DNA of 64,000 nt from SCUN01 sp964343975 (GCA_964343975.1 CAYFLU010000003.1:8375-72374), one strand, 5' to 3'; positions 15,717-25,404 are shown, counted from the first letter of the stretch. A program made the numbers and translations. Notes: generated by a model from the letters alone, not told the origin.

Positions 15717-16700
15717 CTAGCGGTGGCGAAGCCAGAGGCCGGCGAGATTGAAATAGAAGAGCAAGGTCGCGACATCTGACGTCGCGAGCACGATCGGACC
15801 CGCCGCAATGCGGGGATCGCGGCGCATGGCGTGGAGTGCCGTGGGCAACAAGAGGCCGAGCAGGCCCGCCGTGAGTACTGATGCCGCGATGGCGCTCGCC
15901 ACGACCAATCCCAGTTGTGGGTCGCCTTTCCACACGGTGGCGATCACGCCCACGACGGTACCGCAGCCCGCGCCGAGCATCGCCGCGGCGCCCAGTTCCT
16001 GCAGGATCAGCCGGCGGAGAAACCCACGCACGGGCGGCCCACCGTGCAGCCGCTGCAGTGTGAGCGTCACCGACTGCATGCTCACGCTTTCTGCCAGCGC
16101 GAGCACGATCGGAATGAACAACGCCAATACCACGGCGGCATTGACGAGGTGCTCGTAGTGCGACACGAGCAGGGCCGACAACAAGCCGCCGCCAACGTTG
16201 GTCATGAGCCACGGGAAGCGATCGAGAAAGCTGGTCCACGCACTGCGGCTGCTCGACGCGTGGATGCCGAGCAGTTGGAACATGTCGTCGAACGAGCGAC
16301 TGGCGAGCGCCACGACATCCGGCGTGAACACCTGGGTATCCACCTGACCGACGAGTGTCCCCTGCGGTGTCACCACCGGAAACGACCGGAAGCGCTGCGT
16401 GGCGAAGAACTCGGCGGCAATCAGGATCGTGGCCCAATCGGGAATTGCCACGGCATGGCGCGTCATCACATCGCCGATCACGTCACCCGGCTCGCTCTCG
16501 AGCAGGACATGCGCCGGCACGACGCCCGACAGGCGGGCCTCCTCGTCGACGACGTAGAAGTGCGGCACGTCGCCGACGCGGGCGCGACGGATGACGTCGA
16601 GCGCCTCGTCCACGCGGTGGTCCGAGCGCAGCGTCACGGCGCACGGCTGCACGAACGGCAGGATCGGATCGTGCAAACGATCCGTCGTGAGGGCGGTCAT
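15717..16700 (-). CDS. MgtE-like divalent cation transporter lacking the N domain
   Basis: A 327-residue protein with a tandem CBS pair (about residues 10-130) followed by an MgtE transmembrane domain of five helices (about 175-325). Canonical MgtE (about 450 residues) has an additional N-terminal superhelical domain, absent here. The signature PIVAGMGGNAGTQ of TM2 is replaced by PIVLALAESVSMQS, losing the GN residues, although an Asp in the last helix (ATSDVATLLFYF) is kept. It may be a divergent Mg or other cation channel, or a non-transporting homologue. It lies 21 nt downstream of thiC on the same strand. Confidence 0.75.
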   Translation of the reverse strand: MTALTTDRLHDPILPFVQPCAVTLRSDHRVDEALDVIRRARVGDVPHFYVVDEEARLSGVVPAHVLLESEPGDVIGDVMTRHAVAIPDWATILIAAEFFATQRFRSFPVVTPQGTLVGQVDTQVFTPDVVALASRSFDDMFQLLGIHASSSRSAWTSFLDRFPWLMTNVGGGLLSALLVSHYEHLVNAAVVLALFIPIVLALAESVSMQSVTLTLQRLHGGPPVRGFLRRLILQELGAAAMLGAGCGTVVGVIATVWKGDPQLGLVVASAIAASVLTAGLLGLLLPTALHAMRRDPRIAAGPIVLATSDVATLLFYFNLAGLWLRHR

Positions 16701-16721
16701 CAGTGACGGGACGCGCGCGAA

Positions 16722-18383
16722 CTACGCGCGCGTCTTGCGGTATTCCTCGGCCTTCTCTGCGAGGCCGTGCTCACGCGCCGTATCCACCGACACGCCCTGT
16801 TCGGCGGCGAAGTCGCGGATCTGCTGCGTGATTTCCATCGAGCAGAACTTCGGTCCGCACATCGAACAGAAATGGGCGGCCTTGGCGCCATCCGCCGGCA
16901 ACGTCTGATCGTGATACGCGCGGGCCGTCACCGGATCAAGCGCGAGGTTGAACTGATCTTCCCAGCGGAACTCGAAGCGGGCCTTCGACAGCGCGTTGTC
17001 CCACTGCTGCGCGTGCGGGTGGCCCTTGGCGATGTCGGCCGCGTGCGCCGCGATCTTGTACGCGATCACGCCGGCCTTCACGTCGTCGCGGTTCGGCAGG
17101 CCGAGGTGTTCCTTCGGCGTCACGTAGCAGAGCATCGCGGTGCCGTACCAGCCGATCATCGCCGCGCCAATGCCCGACGTGATGTGGTCGTAGCCGGGCG
17201 CGATGTCGGTCGTGAGCGGACCGAGCGTGTAGAACGGCGCTTCCGCGCACCACTCGAGCTGCTTCTCCATGTTCTCGCGGATCAGGTGCATCGGCACATG
17301 GCCCGGGCCTTCGTTCATGACCTGCACGTCGTATTCCCACGCGATCTTCGTGAGTTCGCCCTGCACCTGCAGCTCGCCGAACTGCGCGGCGTCGTTCGCA
17401 TCCGCGATTGAGCCGGGACGCAGGCCATCGCCGAGCGAGAACGACACGTCGTAGGCCTGCATGATTTCGCAGATCTCACGGAAGTGCGTGTAGAGGAAGT
17501 TCTCCTTGTGGTGCGCGAGGCACCACTTCGCGAGGATCGAGCCGCCGCGCGACACGATGCCGGTGAGGCGGTTCGCGGTGAGCGGCACGAAGCGGAGCAG
17601 CACACCGGCGTGCACCGTGAAGTAGTCGACGCCCTGCTCGGCCTGCTCGATGAGCGTGTCGCGGTAGATCTCCCACGTGAGTTCTTCGGGACGACCGCCG
17701 ACCTTCTCGAGCGCCTGATAGATCGGCACCGTGCCGATCGGCACGGCCGAATTGCGCAGGATCCACTCGCGGGTCTCGTGGATGTTCTTGCCGGTCGAGA
17801 GATCCATCACCGTGTCCGCGCCCCACAGTGTCGACCAGCGTAGCTTGTCCACTTCCTCGGCGATCGACGAACCGATCGCAGAGTTGCCGATATTGGCGTT
17901 GATCTTCACGAGGAAGTTCCGGCCGATGATCATCGGCTCGAGTTCCGTGTGGTTGATGTTGGCCGGGACGATGGCGCGGCCGCGGGCGATCTCGGTGCGC
18001 ACGAAGTCCGCCGGCAGGCCCTCGCGCGTCGCGATGAACTCCATCTCGCAGGTGATCACGCCGTTGCGCGCGTAGTGCAGCTGCGTGGGCCGCTGCCCTG
18101 CCTTGGCTTTCAGCACCGGACGGGGCACGCCCTGACGCCGTTCCTCGCCCACATCCCCACGCGACAGCACCCAGTCGCGCCGCAGTTCGGGCAGCCCCAC
18201 ATGGAGATCGAACCCGCGCGGACCGCTCGAGTCGTAGACGCGAATGGACTCGCCGTTGGTCAGCGAGATCTCGCGCATGGGGACGCGAACGCCGGCGGCG
18301 CCCTCGACGTACACCTTGCGGGAGTTCGGGTGCGACTGTTCGAAATCGGCTTCGGTCAATGGAGCGTAGGTCTCTGATGCCAT
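16722..18383 (-). CDS. thiC: phosphomethylpyrimidine synthase
   Basis: The radical SAM enzyme that converts 5-aminoimidazole ribotide to hydroxymethylpyrimidine phosphate in thiamine synthesis. The 553-residue length is right. The C-terminal cluster motif HFCSMCGPKFCSM is near residue 490, and MNEGPGHVPMHLI and GADTVMDLSTG are family-defining. The open frame extends 252 nt upstream over the divergent gene; the ATG at 18383 gives the normal N-terminus. I looked for a TPP riboswitch: only about 60 nt separate this start from the divergent gene and no THI-box sequence is present, so thiamine control, if any, is not by a leader riboswitch. Confidence 0.95.
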   Translation of the reverse strand: MASETYAPLTEADFEQSHPNSRKVYVEGAAGVRVPMREISLTNGESIRVYDSSGPRGFDLHVGLPELRRDWVLSRGDVGEERRQGVPRPVLKAKAGQRPTQLHYARNGVITCEMEFIATREGLPADFVRTEIARGRAIVPANINHTELEPMIIGRNFLVKINANIGNSAIGSSIAEEVDKLRWSTLWGADTVMDLSTGKNIHETREWILRNSAVPIGTVPIYQALEKVGGRPEELTWEIYRDTLIEQAEQGVDYFTVHAGVLLRFVPLTANRLTGIVSRGGSILAKWCLAHHKENFLYTHFREICEIMQAYDVSFSLGDGLRPGSIADANDAAQFGELQVQGELTKIAWEYDVQVMNEGPGHVPMHLIRENMEKQLEWCAEAPFYTLGPLTTDIAPGYDHITSGIGAAMIGWYGTAMLCYVTPKEHLGLPNRDDVKAGVIAYKIAAHAADIAKGHPHAQQWDNALSKARFEFRWEDQFNLALDPVTARAYHDQTLPADGAKAAHFCSMCGPKFCSMEITQQIRDFAAEQGVSVDTAREHGLAEKAEEYRKTRA

Positions 18384-18444
18384 CGGCCTATTTTGGCATC
18401 TTTCCGAGTTAAACCTTGCACGAGCTGGTGTAGTCTGGGTGGCC

Positions 18445-19563
18445 GTGACCTCCAGAACCCGGCTCAGCCTGCTCTCCGCCTGCTTGTCCATTGGCATCGC
18501 CTGCGGCGGCGGTGGCAGTTCGCCCACCAGCCCCACGACCAGCACGACGACCACCACAACGACGACCACCACGCCGACGACACCGGGCGGCAGCGGGCTG
18601 ACGGTGCCGTGGACCAGCGAAGGGGTGCGGATCAACGCCGCGCAGGCCGGCCAGACATCGACTCAGGTCTTTGCCGACGCGACGGTGATCCGCCTCACTG
18701 ACGGTCGCTGGCGGATGTTCATGTTCGCGAATACGGCGTATCGCGGCGCCATCTCCTCGGACGGGCTCAGCTTCACGATGGAGTCCGGATTCAAGATGCG
18801 CGAAGGCGCAGGCCAGGCGCGCGCCTTCCGTCTCGACGACGGCCGCATCCGGATGTTCTTCAGCTCCAACGGCATCATGAGCGCCATCAGCACCGACGAG
18901 GGCGCCAGTTTCACTGAGGAGTCGGGCCTCCGTCTGACAACAGGCGCGGCCGGGATGTCGGCATTGACCGGTCCGGGCGTGGTCAAGCTCCGCAACGGCA
19001 CCTATCGCATGTACTTCAGCGACCTGCCCATCCCGGGCGAGGGCGTCAAGGCGCACCTCATCAAGAGCGCCACCTCGGCCGACACGGTGAGCTGGACGAT
19101 GGATTCGGGCGTCCGCGTGGGCACGGGCGCAACGCTCAGTGGCAATGCCGAGCACCCGTGCGCGTACGTGAACAGCGACGGCAGCGTGACGATCTTCTAT
19201 TTCAGGAACACCGACCTGAAGCTCTATCAGTCCACCGCGACCGACGGCGTGACGTTCTCGACCGAAGCGTGGACGGGCCTGACGCTGAACGACCCCGACA
19301 TCGTCACGCTCAGCGACGGCACGGTGCGCCTCTTCGGCGGCGGCATCAACGCCAGTGGCGGCTTCATCGAGAGCGCGAGACGCGCGAACGCCGCGAATGC
19401 CATGGGCGGCTTCCAGTTCCTTGCGCCGCCCGCGGTGCCGCTGCCCCAGCCCGTACTTACGCCATCTTTCGCAGCACCATCGCCTTCAGGTACGACGTCT
19501 CCGGCACGCCCAGCAGGACCGGGTGGTCGCGCGATTGGAGGCGACGTTCCACGAGGGCAATAG
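18445..19563 (+). CDS. putative lipoprotein with beta-propeller-like repeats (glycosidase-like)
   Basis: A 372-residue predicted secreted lipoprotein: a hydrophobic signal ends at GIACGGGG, followed by a Thr-only linker of about 20 residues. The remainder contains repeated blade-like units of the form LTDGRWRMFMFAN, DDGRIRMFFSSNG, RNGTYRMYFSD and DGSVTIFYFRN, reminiscent of five-bladed propeller glycosidases (GH43/GH117-like) or sialidase-like proteins. No catalytic residues could be assigned. GTG at 18439 is an alternative start. The frame runs 107 nt into the convergent methyltransferase gene; the last 35 or so residues look non-homologous, so the original stop may have been lost. Confidence 0.65.
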   Translation: MTSRTRLSLLSACLSIGIACGGGGSSPTSPTTSTTTTTTTTTTPTTPGGSGLTVPWTSEGVRINAAQAGQTSTQVFADATVIRLTDGRWRMFMFANTAYRGAISSDGLSFTMESGFKMREGAGQARAFRLDDGRIRMFFSSNGIMSAISTDEGASFTEESGLRLTTGAAGMSALTGPGVVKLRNGTYRMYFSDLPIPGEGVKAHLIKSATSADTVSWTMDSGVRVGTGATLSGNAEHPCAYVNSDGSVTIFYFRNTDLKLYQSTATDGVTFSTEAWTGLTLNDPDIVTLSDGTVRLFGGGINASGGFIESARRANAANAMGGFQFLAPPAVPLPQPVLTPSFAAPSPSGTTSPARPAGPGGRAIGGDVPRGQ

Positions 19564-20623
19564 ACGAACCCGTGTCGGACGCCGCAGCCGACAGGATGTC
19601 GAGAAAGAGCTCTTCGTTGATGTTGTAGGAGCAGGAACAGGTGATCAGGTGCCCGCCCGGCTTGAGCAGCTTCAGGGCGCGCAGGTTGATTTCCTTGTAG
19701 CCGGCCACCGCCCCGGGGATCGACGCCTTGTTCTTCGCGAACGCGGGCGGGTCGAGCACGATCGTGTCGAACTTCACGCCCGACACTTCGAATTCGCGCA
19801 GTTCGTCGAACACGTTCACCGCGCGCGCGTCGAGGTTCGTCACGCCATTTGCCCGCGCGTTGGCCTGCGTGGCCGCCACGGCGGCCTCCGACGAATCGAG
19901 CGCGACGACCTGCGCCGCCTTCGCGGCCATCTGGAGTGCAAATCCGCCGTGGTAGCAGAAGCCGTCGAGGACGCGCCCGGTCGCATACCGCGCGGCATTG
20001 ATGTGGTTCTCGGCCTGATCGAGGAAGAGCCCGGTCTTTTGTCCGTGCCGCACGTCGACGTCGTAGTGAATCGCCCCCTCACGCACACGCACGGCGTCGG
20101 GCACCTCGCCGTAGAGGACCTCGATCTGCTCGTCGAGTCCTTCGAGGCGACGGACCTTCTGATCGTTGCGCGCGAGAATGCCGCGCGGCTTCAGCAGCTG
20201 AACGAGCGCGTCGATGAGCACCTCGCGACGCCGGTCCATGCCCTGGCAGAGCGTCTGAACCACGACCACGTCGGCATACTGATCGACGATCAGTGCCGGC
20301 AACCCGTCGGCCTCGCCGTGGACGAGGCGTCGGCTCGTGCCGTCCATGCCGAGGGCCTCGCGATACGCAATCGCCTTCGTCAGGCGCTCCCGCCAGATCG
20401 TCGCGTCGTCGACATTCCGATCGGTGGACACGAAGCGCAGGGCGATCTGCGAGGTGCTGCTCCAGAGCGCCCAGCCGATCGGGCGCTTCCGCTCCGTGGT
20501 GACGAGCACGAGCTCGCCCGGCGCCACGTCGGTCTCCGGGGCGACATCCGACCGATAGATCCACGGATGCCCGGTCCGCACCCGATCCGCACCCCGCCGC
20601 GACACCAGTACCGTTGACGCCAT
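19457..20623 (-). CDS. RlmI-like 23S rRNA (cytosine-C5) methyltransferase
   Basis: A 388-residue S-adenosylmethionine-dependent methyltransferase of the RlmI/YccW family, which modifies 23S rRNA. An N-terminal PUA-like domain (GHPWIYRSD near residue 20) precedes an EEHD-like linker and a Rossmann methyltransferase domain with VLDGFCYHGGFAL (motif I) and the catalytic VLDPPAFAKNK plus LITCSCSYNI region. Length and order match the family. ATG at 20623 chosen; the frame is open to 20665 but the PUA domain begins here. The exact target base is inferred from homology only. Confidence 0.87.
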   Translation of the reverse strand: MASTVLVSRRGADRVRTGHPWIYRSDVAPETDVAPGELVLVTTERKRPIGWALWSSTSQIALRFVSTDRNVDDATIWRERLTKAIAYREALGMDGTSRRLVHGEADGLPALIVDQYADVVVVQTLCQGMDRRREVLIDALVQLLKPRGILARNDQKVRRLEGLDEQIEVLYGEVPDAVRVREGAIHYDVDVRHGQKTGLFLDQAENHINAARYATGRVLDGFCYHGGFALQMAAKAAQVVALDSSEAAVAATQANARANGVTNLDARAVNVFDELREFEVSGVKFDTIVLDPPAFAKNKASIPGAVAGYKEINLRALKLLKPGGHLITCSCSYNINEELFLDILSAAASDTGSSIALVERRLQSRDHPVLLGVPETSYLKAMVLRKMA

Positions 20624-20694
20624 CACGTCATTGTACCGGGTCGCGCGTGGCAGATTCCGCGCCACCGGCCCACCGCCTCCGGGACGCGGGACCG

Positions 20695-20700
20695 TATAAT
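20695..20700 (+). promoter_or_regulatory. -10 element of rpiB
   Basis: Perfect TATAAT ending 9 nt before the rpiB ATG, again implying a leader of two or three nucleotides at most. Confidence 0.5.
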
Positions 20701-20709
20701 CGCTGTGTC

Positions 20710-21147
20710 ATGAATATCGCCCTCGGCGCCGATCACGCGGGTGTGGCCCTCAAAGACCAACTGAAGAAGTACCTGCTCGAGCGTGGCGACACGGTCGAGG
20801 ACTTCGGGACGTTCACCACCGACTCGGTGGACTACCCCGACATCGCGGCGTCGGTCGGCAAGGCCGTCGCCGATGGACACACCGCGCGCGGCATTCTCGT
20901 GTGCGGCTCGGGCATTGGCATGGCCATCGCCGCCAACAAGATCCACGGCGTGCGCGCCGCGTCGGTCGTCGAAGAAGCCTCGGCGCGCCTCTGCCGCGAA
21001 CACAACGACTGCAACGTGCTCACGCTCGGTGCGCGCCTCACGGCGCTCGACGAAGCCAAGGAGCTCGTGCGCATCTTCCTGACGACCGACTTCCAGGGCG
21101 GCCGTCATCAACTTCGCGTCGACAAGATCACCAGGCTGGACCACTGA
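20710..21147 (+). CDS. rpiB: ribose-5-phosphate isomerase B
   Basis: Interconverts ribose 5-phosphate and ribulose 5-phosphate in the pentose phosphate pathway. The 145-residue product matches RpiB/LacAB. GADHAG at residues 6-11 binds phosphate; GILVCGSGIGMAIAANK holds the conserved glycine loop and the catalytic Cys position, and EHNDCNVLTLGAR the second Cys. It is followed after 25 nt by glyA and then dinG, forming a probable operon. Confidence 0.95.
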   Translation: MNIALGADHAGVALKDQLKKYLLERGDTVEDFGTFTTDSVDYPDIAASVGKAVADGHTARGILVCGSGIGMAIAANKIHGVRAASVVEEASARLCREHNDCNVLTLGARLTALDEAKELVRIFLTTDFQGGRHQLRVDKITRLDH

Positions 21148-21172
21148 GTTCGCTGAGAAACGGACCGCAACC

Positions 21173-22429
21173 GTGAAGCACTTCCCGCATCTCTCCGTCA
21201 CCGACCCCGACATCGCCGCCGCCATCGAACACGAGCGGCACCGTCAGGAAGAAGGCCTCGAGCTCATCGCCTCGGAGAACTTCGTGAGCCTCGCCGTGCT
21301 CGAAGCCATGGGCACGGTGATGACGAACAAGTACGCCGAAGGCTACCCGGGCAAGCGCTACTACGGCGGGTGCGAATACGTGGACGTGGCGGAGACGCTC
21401 GCGATCGACCGCGCGAAGGAGCTCTTCGGCGCGGAGCACGCGAACGTGCAGCCGCACTCGGGCGCACAGGCGAACATGACGGTGTATCTCGCGATGCTCA
21501 AGCCGGGCGACACGATCCTCGGCATGAACCTCGCGCACGGCGGCCACCTCACGCACGGCCACCCGCTCAACTTCTCGGGACTCTTCTTCAAGATCGTCCC
21601 GTACGGCGTCCGCAAAGACGACGAGCGGATCGACTACGACGAAGTGGAAGCGAAGGCGCGCGAGCACAAGCCGCGCCTGATCGTCGTCGGTGCAAGCGCC
21701 TACCCGCGCGTGATCGACTTCGCGCGCATCCGCAAAGTCGCCGATGAGATCGGCGCGCTCGTGATGGTCGACATGGCGCACATCGCGGGCCTCGTGGCCG
21801 CCGGCGTGCATCCGAGCCCGGTGCCGCATGCCGACTTCGTCACGACCACGACGCACAAGACGCTGCGCGGCCCGCGCGGCGGCATGATCCTCTGCAAGGC
21901 GCAGTACGCGAAGGAGATCGACCGCGCGCTCTTCCCGGGCGTGCAGGGCGGCCCGCTGATGCACACGATCGCCGCCAAGGCCGTGTGCTTCAAGGAAGCC
22001 CTCGACCCGAGCTTCGCGCTCTACCAGCAGAAGGTCGTCGCGAACGCGGCGCGCCTCGCGCAGCGCCTGCAGGAACACGGCTTCCGCATCGTGAGCGGCG
22101 GCACCGACAATCACCTCGCGCTCGTCGACACGTTCTCGAAGGGCATCACCGGCAAGGCCGCGGAAGCCGCACTCGGCAAGGCCGGCATCACGGTGAACAA
22201 GAACGCGATCCCGTTCGACCAGAATCCGCCGATGACCGCAAGCGGCATCCGCGTCGGCACGCCGGCCGTGACGACGCGCGGCCTGGGCCTCGACGAGATG
22301 GACCAGATCGCGCGCTTCATCGCGCGCGCGCTCGCGTCGCCCGACGATCAGGCAGTACTCGACGGCGTGCGCATCGACGTCGAAGCGCTCTGCCGCAAGT
22401 TCCCGCTCTACCCCGAGCTCGGTCGGTAG
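21173..22429 (+). CDS. glyA: serine hydroxymethyltransferase
   Basis: Cytoplasmic PLP enzyme converting serine and tetrahydrofolate to glycine and methylene-tetrahydrofolate. The 418 residues are typical. The PLP lysine lies in TTTTHKTLRGPRGG, near residue 229; NKYAEGYPGKRYYGG and PHSGAQANM are the substrate and cofactor signatures. GTG start. The TAG stop is immediately followed, with no gap, by the TTG start of dinG. Confidence 0.97.
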   Translation: MKHFPHLSVTDPDIAAAIEHERHRQEEGLELIASENFVSLAVLEAMGTVMTNKYAEGYPGKRYYGGCEYVDVAETLAIDRAKELFGAEHANVQPHSGAQANMTVYLAMLKPGDTILGMNLAHGGHLTHGHPLNFSGLFFKIVPYGVRKDDERIDYDEVEAKAREHKPRLIVVGASAYPRVIDFARIRKVADEIGALVMVDMAHIAGLVAAGVHPSPVPHADFVTTTTHKTLRGPRGGMILCKAQYAKEIDRALFPGVQGGPLMHTIAAKAVCFKEALDPSFALYQQKVVANAARLAQRLQEHGFRIVSGGTDNHLALVDTFSKGITGKAAEAALGKAGITVNKNAIPFDQNPPMTASGIRVGTPAVTTRGLGLDEMDQIARFIARALASPDDQAVLDGVRIDVEALCRKFPLYPELGR

Positions 22430-24394
22430 TTGGCCGGGCGCCTCGTCGACAGCGTCGCGGAGGTCTTTGCCGACGACGGCCCGCTCGCGCGTGCGGTCGA
22501 GGGCTTCGAGGCGCGGCTCGGCCAGCGCGAGATGGCCGATGCCGTCGCGCGCACCTTCGAAAACGGCGGCACGCTCATCGTCGAAGCCGGCACCGGCACG
22601 GGCAAGACGCTCGCCTATCTCGTGCCGGCCGTGCTCGCCGGACGGCGCGTGCTGATCTCCACCGGCACGCGCAACCTGCAAGATCAGATCTTCTACAAGG
22701 ACCTCCCGGCCCTTTCACACGCGATGGATCGCGAGATCCGCGCGGCCTACATGAAGGGCCGCACGAACTACCTGTGTCTCCATCGCTTCGATCGTCTGCG
22801 CGAAGCGGAAGCGGCGCTCCCCGACTTTGAACGGCAGTGGCTGAACACGATCGCCGAGTGGGCCGGCGCCACCGAAACGGGTGATCGGGCGGAAATCGAA
22901 GACCTGCCGGACGACTTTCTCCTCTGGAGCGACATGACGGCCAACGGCGATCAGTGCCTCGGCCGTGAGTGCCCGCGCTTTCAAGACTGCTTCGTCACGA
23001 AGATGCGCGAGCGGGCCGCCGAGTCGGAGGTGGTGATCGTGAACCACCACCTGCTCTGCGCCGATGCCGCGGTGCGCGAGGGCGCGTTCGGCGAAGTGAT
23101 TCCGGAGTGCCATCTCCTCGTCATCGACGAAGCGCATCAGCTCGAAGACGTCGTCACGCAGTACTTCGGCGTCGCCCTCTCCGCACATCGATTGGACGAA
23201 CTCGATCATGACGCCGGCGAAGCGCTGGCGGCACTGCCCGGTGAAGAGGGGCTCTTCGCGACGCAGGTGCGGCTCGCCATCGACACGGTCGTGCAGTCGG
23301 GGCGCACGCTCTTCGAGGCGGCGCGCACGACGATGCGCATGAGCGGCGAAGGCGGCGACCGGGTGATGCTCACGCCCGCACTCGCGGAGCAACTGCTGGA
23401 GTCTGGCCTCGCGTTTCAACAGGCGGCCGAACAGGCGGAGCTGTTGCTGCGTCACCACGGCGAGCTGCCCGAGGATCTGGACGCCATCGGCGCGCGGCTG
23501 TCGCAGATGAAGGCCGACATCACCACGCTCCTCGCGGCCGACGATCCGCGCTTCGTCCACTACCTCGAACTGCGCGGCCGCAGCGTGTCGCTGCGCGCGT
23601 CCCCGATTGACGTCGCGCATCTCATTCGCGACACGGTCATTGGCGTGCGCACCGCGACCGTCCTGACCTCGGCGACGCTGACGGTGGAAGGGCGCTTCGA
23701 CTACATGCTCGGCCGGCTCGGCGTGGACGAGGCCGAGTCCATCAAGTTGCCGTCGGAGTTCGATTTCCGGCAGCAGGCGGTGCTCTTCTTGCCCGACGAC
23801 ATGCCCGATCCGCGCTCGCCCGAGTTCAACCGCGCGGCCGGACATCTGGTCGCCGAGATCCTCGACCGCACCGAGGGACGCGCGTTCGTGCTGTTCACGT
23901 CGTACGCCGCGATGCGCGAGGTGCATGCGGCGGTATCGGCGAAGGTCACCTGGCCGCTCCTCATGCAGGGCACCGCGCCACGCACGGCACTGCTCCGCGA
24001 CTTCCGCGCGACGCCGAATGCCGTGCTCTTCGCGACCTCGTCGTTCTGGCAGGGCGTGGACGTGGCCGGCGACACGCTGAGCTGCGTGATCATCGACCGG
24101 CTGCCGTTTGCCTCGCCCGGCGATCCGCTGGTGAAGGCCCGGATCGAGGCGATCACCGAACGGGGCGGCAACGCGTTCCAGGACTACCAGATCCCCCTCG
24201 CCACACTGGCCCTGCTGCAGGGCCTGGGCCGGCTGATCCGGACCCGCACGGACCGGGGTGTGCTGGCGATCCTCGATCCGCGTCTGACCCGCATGAGCTA
24301 CGGCCGCCGGTTTCTCGGCTCTTTGCCCCCGGCGCCGATCACGTCGGACCTCGAGGCCATACGGCGGTTCCTGCGTGGTGCGGGTGTAAAATAA
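22430..24394 (+). CDS. dinG: DinG-family ATP-dependent DNA helicase (XPD-like, Fe-S)
   Basis: A superfamily 2 helicase of the XPD/DinG group, 654 residues, acting on DNA repair or recombination intermediates. Walker A is in EAGTGTGKT near residue 54; DEAH box DEAHQLEDV follows near 240. Cys residues in YLCLHRF, GRECPRFQDC form the Fe-S cluster. The second RecA domain has SSFWQGVDVAGD and a QGLGRLIRT motif VI. TTG start directly at the end of glyA suggests translational coupling. I cannot tell whether it is DinG proper or a YoaA-like paralogue. Confidence 0.9.
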   Translation: MAGRLVDSVAEVFADDGPLARAVEGFEARLGQREMADAVARTFENGGTLIVEAGTGTGKTLAYLVPAVLAGRRVLISTGTRNLQDQIFYKDLPALSHAMDREIRAAYMKGRTNYLCLHRFDRLREAEAALPDFERQWLNTIAEWAGATETGDRAEIEDLPDDFLLWSDMTANGDQCLGRECPRFQDCFVTKMRERAAESEVVIVNHHLLCADAAVREGAFGEVIPECHLLVIDEAHQLEDVVTQYFGVALSAHRLDELDHDAGEALAALPGEEGLFATQVRLAIDTVVQSGRTLFEAARTTMRMSGEGGDRVMLTPALAEQLLESGLAFQQAAEQAELLLRHHGELPEDLDAIGARLSQMKADITTLLAADDPRFVHYLELRGRSVSLRASPIDVAHLIRDTVIGVRTATVLTSATLTVEGRFDYMLGRLGVDEAESIKLPSEFDFRQQAVLFLPDDMPDPRSPEFNRAAGHLVAEILDRTEGRAFVLFTSYAAMREVHAAVSAKVTWPLLMQGTAPRTALLRDFRATPNAVLFATSSFWQGVDVAGDTLSCVIIDRLPFASPGDPLVKARIEAITERGGNAFQDYQIPLATLALLQGLGRLIRTRTDRGVLAILDPRLTRMSYGRRFLGSLPPAPITSDLEAIRRFLRGAGVK

Positions 24395-24420
24395 GAAGGT
24401 TCTTTTGAGGAGGGTCCGTT

Positions 24421-25404
24421 ATGGTTCGTCCTGAGTTGTTCCGGCGGCTGACGATCGCCGCACTGGCCATTGTGTTCCTCGGTACCCTGGCGGTCCCGGC
24501 TCACGCGCAGCTCACGGCTGTGATGCGCGGTAAGGTCGTGGACGACGCGGGCGTGCCCGTGCCGGACGCCGAGATCAAGTTCGAGTTCCTGGGCGACATC
24601 AACCGTGAATACACGGGCAAGTCGGACAAGAACGGCAACTTCCTCCGCGCCGGTCTCTCGCCAGGGCCGTGGAAGGTGACGGCGACCAAAGACAAGCTGG
24701 TCGGCGTGGAACCGCGCGTGAACCTGTCGCTCGACGGCGCCACGGTCACCATCAAGCTGGGCGACGCCAAGAAGGCCGCGGCCGCCGGCATGTCGAAGGA
24801 AGAGATCGAGGCCGCCAACAAGAAGCAGGCGCAAATGGAAGCCGACTTCAACGCCGCGAAGACGGCGTTCGATGCGGGCGACTACGACGGCGCGATCGCC
24901 GGCCTGACGAAGGTCACCGTGGCCCTGCCGGGCTGCGCGGCGTGCTTCTCGAGCATCGGCGACGCCTACATGAAGAAGAACGACCTCGACAACGCCGAGA
25001 AGTCCTACCTCAAGGCCGTCGAGATCGACCAGACGAAGGCCGGCCCGTACATGGCGCTCGCCACGCTCTACAACGCCCAGAAGAAGTTCGATCAGGCCGG
25101 CAAGATGAGCGAGAAGGCCAACTCCCTGAGCGAGATGATGGGCGGCGGCGGCAACGCGCAGGCCGTGTACAACCAGGCCGTCATCCTCTGGAACCAGAGC
25201 AAGGCGCAGGAAGCCGAAGCGCAGTTCCTGAAGGCCACGCAGCTCGACCCGAAGATGGCCGACGCGTTCTACTGGCTCGGCATGGCCCGCGTGAATCAGG
25301 GCAAGCTGCCCGACGCCAAGGCGCCGTTCCAGGAATACATGAAGCTCGCCCCGACCGGTCAGTTCGCCGATCAGGTCAAGGCGATGCTCGACGTGATCAA
25401 GTAG
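24421..25404 (+). CDS. secreted carboxypeptidase-regulatory-like and TPR protein
   Basis: A 327-residue protein with a signal peptide (residues 1-28, ending VPAHAQ). Residues about 30-115 form a carboxypeptidase regulatory-like (CNA-B type) beta-sandwich (VMRGKVVDDAGVPVPDAEI). Residues about 145-325 are tetratricopeptide repeats (FDAGDYDGAIAGLTKV, DLDNAEKSYLKAVEIDQ, EAEAQFLKATQLDPK). A good Shine-Dalgarno GGAGGG sits 6-8 nt before ATG, unlike the leaderless genes nearby. Probably periplasmic or cell-surface scaffolding; no specific function claimed. Confidence 0.75.
   Translation: MVRPELFRRLTIAALAIVFLGTLAVPAHAQLTAVMRGKVVDDAGVPVPDAEIKFEFLGDINREYTGKSDKNGNFLRAGLSPGPWKVTATKDKLVGVEPRVNLSLDGATVTIKLGDAKKAAAAGMSKEEIEAANKKQAQMEADFNAAKTAFDAGDYDGAIAGLTKVTVALPGCAACFSSIGDAYMKKNDLDNAEKSYLKAVEIDQTKAGPYMALATLYNAQKKFDQAGKMSEKANSLSEMMGGGGNAQAVYNQAVILWNQSKAQEAEAQFLKATQLDPKMADAFYWLGMARVNQGKLPDAKAPFQEYMKLAPTGQFADQVKAMLDVIK

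Noticed and set aside
16722..18635. Extended N-terminus of thiC and a TPP riboswitch upstream
   Set aside because: The extra 84 residues overlap the divergent gene and do not match ThiC. Only about 60 nt separate the genes and no THI-box is present, so no riboswitch is annotated.
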